The notes under the pieces were generated by a model, which was given only the letters and a program-made list of their open reading frames with translations, did not search any database and was not told where the DNA came from. Positions 57,789-64,000 of a stretch of 64,000 nt of DNA are shown in pieces; the first letter of the stretch is position 1; every line of letters begins with the position of its first letter. Source of the stretch: Tsukamurella paurometabola DSM 20162 (GTDB lineage Bacteria; Actinomycetota; Actinomycetes; Mycobacteriales; Mycobacteriaceae). A program made the position numbers and the translations under genes. The stretch lies in the NCBI RefSeq assembly GCF_000092225.1, contig NC_014158.1, forward strand, positions 2,604,001 through 2,668,000. Direction: 5' to 3'.

Positions 57789-59147
57789 TCAGAGCTTGCG
57801 GAAAGCCTGGAAGAACATCGCGTCGGTGCCGTGCAGGTGCGGCCACAGTTGGACGTGCGGTCCATCGCCGAGTGGCAGGTCGGTCGCGGGAACCAGCGGA
57901 CGGGTATCGATCGGTTCCAGCCCGGCGTCGGTGAGCAGCCGCTGGTCGGCGACCACGCCGATGGTCTCGGCCACGTGCGGCGAGCACGTGGCGTAGAGCA
58001 CCACACCACCCGGACGAGTGAGCCCCGCCGCGGCAGTGAGCAGTTCGCGCTGCAGAACCGTGAGGTCGGCGATGTCCGCGGGCTGTTTGCGCCAGCGCGC
58101 CTCAGGCCTGCGGCGCAGCGCTCCGAGACCGGAACACGGGGCGTCGACCAGCACGCGGTCGTAGCCCGGCTCGAGCCCGGACGAGCGTCCGTCGGTGACA
58201 TGCACCTCGACCGGTAGCCCCTTGGTGATCGTGCGCACCAGTTCCGCCCGATGCTCCGCAGGCTCCACCGCATCCACGCGGGCCCCCTCGATGGAGGCCA
58301 GCGAACCGAGCAGCGCGGCCTTCCCACCGGGTCCGGCGCACAGATCCAACCAGCGGCCACCATCCTCGCCCTCGACCGGCGCGATAGTCAGTGCCCGCGC
58401 GATCAGCTGGCTACCCTCGTCCTGAACACCGGCCAACCCGTCGCGCACCGGTTCCAATGCACCGGGATCGCCACCGGGCAGATACACCGCGTAGGGCGAG
58501 AGTCGACCGGTCTCACCGCCGACGATCAACGCCAGCTCGTCGGCAGAGATCTCCCCTGGCCGCGCGACCAGGTGCACGGGCGGGCGGGCGTCATCCTCGG
58601 CAAGGAGCGCCTGCAGTTGCCCCATGGAACGGATACCGTTGGCGCGCAGTGACTCCCAAAACGCGTCGGCGATCCAGCGAGGATGCGCGTACTGCATCGC
58701 CAGGTGTCCTACCAGGTCGTCGGCGGCGGACGGCGCGAGCTTGGCCACCCATGCGTCTTCGTCGGCCTTGGATACCTTGCGCAACACCGCGTTCGCGAAA
58801 CCTCCGGCGCCACGCCCGGACGATGCCTTGACCGCTTCAACGGTCTCGTCCACGGCGGCGTGCGCGCCGACGCGGGTACGCAACAACTGATACACGCCCA
58901 GCCGCAAGGCATCCAGCACTGGTCCGTCGATCTCGTCCACGGACCGGCCGGAGGCATCCTCGATCACCGCATCGAGCAGGCCCTGTGCCCGACAGGCGCC
59001 GTAGGTGAGTTCCGTCGCGAAAGCCGCGTCGCGGCCTGTGAGCCGCGCCTGACGCAGTAGCCCGGGCAGCACCAGGTTGGCGTAGGCACCGCGCTCACGC
59101 ACGGCGGCCAGGGTCTCGAGCGCAGCCCGGCGTGCGGGGTCGGTCAC
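57789..59147 (-). CDS. rsmB: 16S rRNA (cytosine-967-C5)-methyltransferase
   Basis: 452 residues. N-terminal NusB-like RNA-binding domain ([20 protein letters not shown], then LTYGACR). The Rossmann methyltransferase follows: [33 protein letters not shown] with the first catalytic Cys, and [11 protein letters not shown] with the second. GTG 59147 overlaps the fmt stop (GTGA); GTG/ATG-type starts up to 59198 inside fmt are possible. Confidence 0.93.
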   Translation of the reverse strand: MTDPARRAALETLAAVRERGAYANLVLPGLLRQARLTGRDAAFATELTYGACRAQGLLDAVIEDASGRSVDEIDGPVLDALRLGVYQLLRTRVGAHAAVDETVEAVKASSGRGAGGFANAVLRKVSKADEDAWVAKLAPSAADDLVGHLAMQYAHPRWIADAFWESLRANGIRSMGQLQALLAEDDARPPVHLVARPGEISADELALIVGGETGRLSPYAVYLPGGDPGALEPVRDGLAGVQDEGSQLIARALTIAPVEGEDGGRWLDLCAGPGGKAALLGSLASIEGARVDAVEPAEHRAELVRTITKGLPVEVHVTDGRSSGLEPGYDRVLVDAPCSGLGALRRRPEARWRKQPADIADLTVLQRELLTAAAGLTRPGGVVLYATCSPHVAETIGVVADQRLLTDAGLEPIDTRPLVPATDLPLGDGPHVQLWPHLHGTDAMFFQAFRKL

Positions 59148-60079
59148 TGCTCGGTTCCGATCACGAGGCCGCTCTCGATCCGAGCGCCGCGCGCCCAATC
59201 AGCTGCGGGCATAGGCTTTTTCCCGGGCGGTTGTACCGTGCCGAGGCGCACCGGGGCGGTCGCGGTGCCCACGAGCACGTCGCGCTTGCTCACCAGGAGC
59301 TCCCCCGGTCGTAGTGGCGCCCCGTCGGTGGCCACCACGACGGGCCCGAGCTTAAGTCGGACGTCGCCGTGCTGGGCCCACGCACCGGGCGCATCGGTCA
59401 TCGCACGAATGTGCCGGTCCACGGCGCCCGCAGGCAGGTCGAATCGCACCCGGGCGCCGTCGACGCTGACCTTCGGCGCGTGGGAGACACCGTCGGTGGA
59501 TTGCGGAACCGCCGATACCGCACCGGCCGCCACCCCGTCGACGGTGCGCGTGAGCAGTTCCGCACCGTACTCGGCGAGCCGCCCGAGCAGCACCGTCGCC
59601 GTGTCGTCGGGCCGGATGCGTTCGGTGAGCACTCCGAACACGGGGCCGGTATCGAGTCCGGCCTCGATGCGGAAAGTCGAGGCGCCGGTGACCTCGTCCC
59701 CCGCTTCCAGCGCGGCCTGCACCGGGGCCGCGCCGCGCCACGCCGGCAGCAACGAGAAGTGCAGATTGATCCAGCCATGGCGCGGCACGTCCAACAGGTC
59801 GGGCGGAATCATGCCGCCGTAGGCGACCACCGGGCAGCAGTCGGGTGCCAGGTCGACGATCGCGGACCGGGCCTCCGGATCGCGCAGGGAGGCCGGGGTG
59901 AGAACGGGGATGCCGGACTCGTCGGCGACCTGGCCGACAGGCGAACGGCGCACGCCGCGTCCCCGTCCCGACCGGGCGTCGGGGCGGGTGAGAACACCCA
60001 CCACCTCATGCTCGGACGCGAGGAGCGCGCGCAGCGCCGGGACTGCCGGTTCGGGAGTTCCCGCGAACAGCAGCCGCAT
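59144..60079 (-). CDS. fmt: Methionyl-tRNA formyltransferase
   Basis: 311 residues, equal to the M. tuberculosis length. The formyl-THF hydrolase-type domain carries [18 protein letters not shown] with the catalytic Asn/His region. The C-terminal OB-like tRNA domain starts near 205. It formylates initiator Met-tRNA. ATG overlaps the def stop by one base (TGATG). Confidence 0.95.
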   Translation of the reverse strand: MRLLFAGTPEPAVPALRALLASEHEVVGVLTRPDARSGRGRGVRRSPVGQVADESGIPVLTPASLRDPEARSAIVDLAPDCCPVVAYGGMIPPDLLDVPRHGWINLHFSLLPAWRGAAPVQAALEAGDEVTGASTFRIEAGLDTGPVFGVLTERIRPDDTATVLLGRLAEYGAELLTRTVDGVAAGAVSAVPQSTDGVSHAPKVSVDGARVRFDLPAGAVDRHIRAMTDAPGAWAQHGDVRLKLGPVVVATDGAPLRPGELLVSKRDVLVGTATAPVRLGTVQPPGKKPMPAADWARGARIESGLVIGTEQ

Positions 60080-60621
60080 CAGGCACGACCGCCGATGGCC
60101 GCGCCGTCGCCGAGGGTGGATGCCGGGTCGGTGAACCACGGCGCACTGCGGATGGCCTTCATCGCGCGCTTGCGGTCCTCGGGCTCGAGCCGGGACAGGA
60201 ACAGCACGCCGTCGAGGTGGTCGGTCTCGTGCTGGATGCAGCGCGCAAGGATCTCGGTGCCCTCGATGGCGAGGGACTCGCCGTGCACATCGACGCCCTC
60301 GGCGACCACGTTCAGGTGGCGGGTACAGGGCTCGAGGATCTCGGGGATCGACAGGCAGCCCTCGGGGCCGGTCTGCGTCTCGTCGCCGACGGCACGCCAG
60401 ACGGGGTTGATGATGTGCCCCTCGCGGCCACCGCAGCCGAACACGAAGACACGCTTGCTCACGCCCACCTGCGGTGCCGCGAGTCCGGCTCCGTTGTGGT
60501 GGTGCATGGTGTCGATCATGTCGTCGACGAGGCGCGCCAGGTCGGCGTCGAAAACCGTCACCTCGTCCGCGCGGGTGCGCAGCACCGGGTCGGGATAGAT
60601 GCGGATGGGTAGAACGCTCAT
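60079..60621 (-). CDS. def: Peptide deformylase
   Basis: 180 residues. Motifs GAGLAAPQ (44-51), EGCLS (Cys89) and QHETDHLDG (His131, Glu132, His135) hold the catalytic metal. It removes the formyl group added by Fmt. ATG 60621 is 6 nt after GATAAT, so the def-fmt-rsmB unit may start from a leaderless promoter. Confidence 0.95.
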   Translation of the reverse strand: MSVLPIRIYPDPVLRTRADEVTVFDADLARLVDDMIDTMHHHNGAGLAAPQVGVSKRVFVFGCGGREGHIINPVWRAVGDETQTGPEGCLSIPEILEPCTRHLNVVAEGVDVHGESLAIEGTEILARCIQHETDHLDGVLFLSRLEPEDRKRAMKAIRSAPWFTDPASTLGDGAAIGGRA

Positions 60622-60627
60622 TCCCCC

Positions 60628-60633
60628 ATTATC
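60628..60633 (-). promoter_or_regulatory. -10 hexamer GATAAT of def-fmt-rsmB, leaderless spacing
   Basis: GATAAT is 6 nt before the def ATG at 60621. Confidence 0.45.
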
Positions 60634-60687
60634 CAGCCCGGACGATGCGACTTCCGCCCCGGTTCGGGAGGCCGGGCCACGCCGTCC

Positions 60688-60704
60688 GTCACAGGGCTTG
60701 TGAC
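60688..60704. promoter_or_regulatory. 17-bp palindrome upstream of lipoprotein esterase
   Basis: GTCACA-GGGCT-TGTGAC is a perfect 6-5-6 inverted repeat. A TTAGAAT -10-like element follows at about 60721-60727, so the palindrome covers the -35 region. It is the reverse arrangement of the CRP consensus, so CRP/GlxR is not the obvious ligand. Confidence 0.45.
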
Positions 60705-60776
60705 TTCCACAGAGGGTTGCCTTAGAATTCGGACGAAGCGCCACGAGACCGCCCCGCCGGGCGAGAGAGGGACGAC

Positions 60777-61838
60777 GTGCACTTTGCGCGCGCCCGGCGA
60801 CCGATGATCGGTGCCGCCGTCTGCATTTCCGTGCTCCTGAGCGCGGGTTGCGCCACGACCGATGATCCGGGTCGCGGCGTCACGTCGTCGTCCGCTCCGG
60901 CCCCCGCGCCGGCATCGTATCCGCCGGTCAGCCCCGCCGCGATCGTGGGGAAGTTTCCCGTTACCCAGCCTCAGCGCATCGTCTACGCGGTGCCGGATAG
61001 CTGGTCGGACCCCGCGCAGAATTACGGCGACCTCTACCTGCCTTCCGCGCCGGCGGTCGACGAGAATCCGTCCGGCGGACCGCTGGGTGCACGTCCCTCG
61101 GCACCGACCCTGCCCGCCCAGATCCCCGTGGTGGTGCTGCTGCACGGCGGCGGCTGGCGCACGCCGTCGGTGGCGTCATCGATGTCGGAGATGGCGCGCT
61201 CACTGGTGAGCCACGGCGTGGCCGTGTGGAACGTGGAGTACCGGCGGATCGGGGCCGGTGGTGGCTACCCCATCACGCTCACCGACACCGCCGCCGCGAT
61301 CGACTACCTGCAAACCGTGAAAGCGCAGTACGCGCCGAACCTCGATCTGAACAACGTGGTGGTCGCAGGGCATTCCGCGGGAGGCCAACTCGCGGTGTGG
61401 GCCTCGGCGCGGTCGATGCTCACCCCCGGTGCGATGGGCAGCGTTCCCGCTGTGACTCCGGCCGCCGTGGTCTCCATGGGCGGCGTCCTCGACATGCGTC
61501 GCGCTGTGGCGGACGGCAACGTCAACACCCGCCTGTTCCTGGGCCTGCCCGACGAATTCCCCCAGCAGTTCGCGGTGGCCGACCCGATTCAGAACATCAA
61601 TCCCAAGGTGCCGGTCACGTGTTTCAACGGCACCGCCGACCGCATCGTCCGGCCGGAGGGCTGCCAGGCGTTCATCGACGCCCTCCGCGCGAAGAACGGC
61701 CGCGGCGAAGCCGTCTTCCTCCCCGGTGCCGGGCACAACGTGTACCTCCCCTCGCAATCCCAGAACCGCTACTGGCCCGTGGTGCAGAAGGCGATACTGG
61801 GGTACACCGACGAGTTCCGCCAGCGCGGGGGGCGATAG
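60777..61838 (+). CDS. Lipoprotein alpha/beta hydrolase (esterase/lipase-like)
   Basis: 353 residues. A lipobox LSAGC puts the lipidated Cys at 25. Oxyanion HGGGW, nucleophile Ser200 (GHSAGG), the acid Asp in GTADRIV and the base His in PGAGHNVY complete the triad. The fold is of the HSL/BD-FAE type. An ester of the cell envelope or of the surroundings is the likely substrate. GTG start 60777 with a GAGAGG ribosome-binding stretch; divergent from def. Confidence 0.88.
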   Translation: MHFARARRPMIGAAVCISVLLSAGCATTDDPGRGVTSSSAPAPAPASYPPVSPAAIVGKFPVTQPQRIVYAVPDSWSDPAQNYGDLYLPSAPAVDENPSGGPLGARPSAPTLPAQIPVVVLLHGGGWRTPSVASSMSEMARSLVSHGVAVWNVEYRRIGAGGGYPITLTDTAAAIDYLQTVKAQYAPNLDLNNVVVAGHSAGGQLAVWASARSMLTPGAMGSVPAVTPAAVVSMGGVLDMRRAVADGNVNTRLFLGLPDEFPQQFAVADPIQNINPKVPVTCFNGTADRIVRPEGCQAFIDALRAKNGRGEAVFLPGAGHNVYLPSQSQNRYWPVVQKAILGYTDEFRQRGGR

Positions 61839-61872
61839 CGCGCAGCTGTCCGTCGGGGCGTGATCTCGCCGG

Positions 61873-63705
61873 TCAGCGCACCGTCACCGGCCCGGACCAC
61901 GTGTAGTGGCCGGGCCGGTCGGTGCAGTAGCCCACCCGGTACACACCGGGCCCGACGTCGCTCACACGCACGGTGGCACGGAATCCGGTCCCCTGACGGG
62001 CCCAGGAGATCTCGGTGCACGGCGCGTCGTCATCGGCGTAGGCGTCCCACCCCTGCCCCGCATGTCGCTGCACCCGGACGTAACTGTCGGGGATGACGCG
62101 GTTCGGGTGCCCACAGCCGAACTCGACCGTCAACACCGGGTCCGACGGTGCCGGCGTGCGTACCGCAACCACGTGAACCGGTCGACGACGCGCGAATATC
62201 GTTGAGCCGGAGGGGGAACCGATACGTGCAGCTCGGCGCGGTGTCGGCGCAGTACCCGGCGCGCTCGCGCGTCCGGCGGACATATCCGCGGCCAAACGCG
62301 CCGCTGCCTCGATGAACGCAGCCAATTGGTTCCGTCCGAAGATCGTGCTGCCCGCCTCGTAGCGCTGCGCGTCGTACTCCTCCGCAGTGGTGAGGTAGTG
62401 GGCGTAGCCGTTGGCGTATCCCTGAATCAGCACGGCCGACGCCAGAACCCCGAGTTCCGTTGCGACGGCGGTCCGTAACCGTGCCCCCGCCGTCACGGTG
62501 ACTTCTACGGGCAGACAGACCAGGTACAGGTCGCCGATCCGGATGAGTTGTACGGGAAGGCGCTCCTGCACCCAGCCCAACGCTCCGACGGGGAGCAACA
62601 TCTCCTTCGGTGCCTGCCGCGCTGCCAGCGCCGGGAATCGACGGTACAGAGCACGACTGAGGATGCCGATCGGATTGCCCAGCCCCTGCCGGAATGCAGC
62701 GGATCCGATCCCATCGGTGGTGCCCGCCGCGAACGCCGCGCCGAGCACGGCGCGGCCGGTGGGCCCGTGCGCGGTGCGACACGCACCGAAGTCGATGTGG
62801 CTGAGCCGGTGGTCGAGGACCGCCGGTTGCGGTTCCCCCGGCGCGGCGGCCAGGTCGCGGGCCACCGCGAGTTGACGGCGTCCGATCTCGGCGGTGTTGC
62901 GGCGCTCGTCGTCGGTGGGACCGTGGCCGGCCGCCCCGTCGAGGTTGGGTGAGATGTCGCCGGAATTGGTCTGCGCGAACGCGGCGACGAAACCCGGTGC
63001 CGGCGATTCCCGTTCCCATGCCGCGGCGGCCCACCCCTTGTTGTCGGAACTGATCAGCCGGTTCGTGTTGGTCATCGAGGTGCAATGCACGGCGAACCAG
63101 TCGACAGCGGCGGCGAGTACACCGTCACGTTCGAACCGCAGCAGCGTGACGGCCGGATCGATTCGGCCGGGTAGCCGGTGCCGCTCGGGATTCCGGTCGA
63201 ACGATGTGGGACTGCGGTTCACCGAAGCGTCGTGCAACTGACCGCGAGCGATCGCGAGAGAGGTGGGGGCGAGCACGGATTCGGCGTCGAGGACGGCACG
63301 TACCACCCCGTCGACCAGCCGATCGAAGGTCCTGCGGTGCTGCCCGAGAGTGGTCACGTTGTACAACAGGTGCCTGCCGTGTCCGCCCGGCCCGCAGTGG
63401 GTATGGGTGGCGGTGAGCACCGTGTTCGCCGCGGTGAAGCGGCCTTCGGTGGCGGCGGCGAGCCGGTCGCTGATCTCGTCGACGGCCGCCTGGAAGAACA
63501 TGCCGATGTCGGCGACCACGTAGGCGATACGCCGATCCTCACCGCCGGGCCCGGGTGCGGCGAGGACGAACGCTCGGGCCCACTGCCGAGTGAGCAACCC
63601 GCGGCTGCGCTGCCCCGGCATGCCGTAACCCATCATGCCGACGCCCCACGGCTCGCCCGTGACGTCCACCTTCGCCCAGCCGGCGTGGTACCCGTTCTCG
63701 CTCAC
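61873..63705 (-). CDS. Neutral/alkaline ceramidase family protein
   Basis: 610 residues. The N-terminal block (AGWAKVDVTGEPWGVGMMGY) and Zn-binding ATHTHCGPGG (His101/His103) are intact. His207 (VHCTSM) and NSGDISPN (247-254, catalytic Ser region) complete the set. A C-terminal beta domain follows. Ceramidases cleave the amide of ceramide; bacterial members can also act on related lipids. No signal peptide is visible, unlike the secreted Pseudomonas enzyme, so export or a cytoplasmic role is open. GTG 63705 follows TAGGCT by 6 nt. Confidence 0.88.
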   Translation of the reverse strand: MSENGYHAGWAKVDVTGEPWGVGMMGYGMPGQRSRGLLTRQWARAFVLAAPGPGGEDRRIAYVVADIGMFFQAAVDEISDRLAAATEGRFTAANTVLTATHTHCGPGGHGRHLLYNVTTLGQHRRTFDRLVDGVVRAVLDAESVLAPTSLAIARGQLHDASVNRSPTSFDRNPERHRLPGRIDPAVTLLRFERDGVLAAAVDWFAVHCTSMTNTNRLISSDNKGWAAAAWERESPAPGFVAAFAQTNSGDISPNLDGAAGHGPTDDERRNTAEIGRRQLAVARDLAAAPGEPQPAVLDHRLSHIDFGACRTAHGPTGRAVLGAAFAAGTTDGIGSAAFRQGLGNPIGILSRALYRRFPALAARQAPKEMLLPVGALGWVQERLPVQLIRIGDLYLVCLPVEVTVTAGARLRTAVATELGVLASAVLIQGYANGYAHYLTTAEEYDAQRYEAGSTIFGRNQLAAFIEAAARLAADMSAGRASAPGTAPTPRRAARIGSPSGSTIFARRRPVHVVAVRTPAPSDPVLTVEFGCGHPNRVIPDSYVRVQRHAGQGWDAYADDDAPCTEISWARQGTGFRATVRVSDVGPGVYRVGYCTDRPGHYTWSGPVTVR

Positions 63706-63711
63706 GGGGCG

Positions 63712-63717
63712 AGCCTA
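63712..63717 (-). promoter_or_regulatory. -10 hexamer TAGGCT, leaderless spacing
   Basis: TAGGCT reads toward the ceramidase-like gene, 6 nt before its GTG at 63705. Confidence 0.45.
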
Positions 63718-63736
63718 GTGGGCGGCGTATCGCCCC

Positions 63737-64000
63737 TCAGTCCAGAATGGGCGGCGCCGTCCGGGTCAGGCGCGGATCGGGCGCGACGCGACCGGCTCGC
63801 AGTGCGCCCAGCAGAACACGGCCCAGCGTGATCAATCCGGAGGGGCGCCGCAGGTCGAGACCGGCGATCAGCTGGCGGAGGATGGTCAACTGGTCGAAGT
63901 AGATCCGTTCCGCCACGAGGTTCTCCTGTTCGTCGAAGACGAAATAGGCGGTCATTCGGGTGCGGTGACGAGACCCGGTGGGCGGAATCGCGCCGAGTGG
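63737..64000 (-). CDS. SnoaL/NTF2-like protein, N-terminus beyond window
   Basis: The frame is open from the stop at 63737 to the window edge. The readable part is IPPTGSRHRTRMTAYFVF, then ERIYFDQLTILRQL. The PPTG loop followed by a final strand ending in E-x-x-YFD matches SnoaL-like ester cyclase/NTF2-fold proteins. An internal ATG at 63955 is unlikely to be the start, because the family motif continues upstream of it. Substrate unknown. Confidence 0.75.
   Translation of the reverse strand, partial: PLGAIPPTGSRHRTRMTAYFVFDEQENLVAERIYFDQLTILRQLIAGLDLRRPSGLITLGRVLLGALRAGRVAPDPRLTRTAPPILD

Overview
This is a high-GC actinobacterial chromosome segment, most likely from a mycolic-acid-containing genus of the Mycobacteriales (Tsukamurella, Gordonia, Nocardia or similar). 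The pointers are an MptB-type polyprenol-phosphomannose mannosyltransferase, a secreted LGFP-repeat protein, OpcA beside zwf, a mycothiol-type DinB-fold protein, WXG100-like ESX proteins, and a core gene order that follows the M. tuberculosis Rv1459c-Rv1406 neighbourhood. No rRNA, tRNA or CRISPR array was recognised.

Layout. 1-9277 holds the end of mptB, an ABC exporter, heme A synthase (ctaA), a quinone oxidoreductase, a TetR regulator, a lower-GC transglutaminase-like gene, a frameshifted maleylpyruvate-isomerase-like gene and ctaB. 9278-15709 is the pentose-phosphate operon tkt-tal-zwf-opcA-pgl, divergent from ctaB across an intergenic region with two matching 17-bp palindromes. 15717-18002 (minus) is a small ESX-associated cluster (YbaB/EbfC, WXG100-like, WSG-motif protein) overlapping a VOC gene. 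18243-20463 is an AT-richer insertion: a single-gene ABC/OLD-like ATPase with a TOPRIM-like C-terminus, next to a truncated tyrosine integrase. 20604-26685 has an acyl-CoA dehydrogenase, a Ser/Thr kinase, a limonene-epoxide-hydrolase-like protein and ppc. 26750-33929 (minus) is glycolysis and growth control: rapZ-yvcK-whiA, a membrane protein, gap-pgk-tpiA-secG and a strong terminator. 34056-38882 separates rapZ from uvrC and carries an M15 peptidase, a gamma-glutamyltranspeptidase, two tandem paralogues of unknown function and an anion permease. 38879-43018 has uvrC, a small secreted protein and an acyl-CoA ligase. 43131-45972 (minus) is a two-gene nuclease module: a PD-(D/E)XK-DUF2075 helicase and an EVE-like/HNH protein. 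46137-51813 has a membrane protein, a POT peptide transporter, and a GMC oxidoreductase/aldehyde dehydrogenase pair. 51815-56602 (minus) is the riboflavin locus (rpe-ribD-[FMN riboswitch]-ribE-ribBA-ribH-PH domain protein). 56753-64000 has the LGFP protein, a long palindrome, def-fmt-rsmB, a lipoprotein esterase, a ceramidase and a partial SnoaL-like gene.

How it works together. Most of the window is conserved central metabolism (respiratory heme A synthesis, pentose phosphate, lower glycolysis, riboflavin, translation start/finish enzymes) in tightly overlapping ATGA/GTGA operons. Accessory material sits in discrete insertions between these blocks. Two of them look like genome-defence loci: 18243-20069 and 43131-45972. 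At least eleven genes have a -10-like hexamer 6-7 nt before the start codon, which suggests frequent leaderless transcription.
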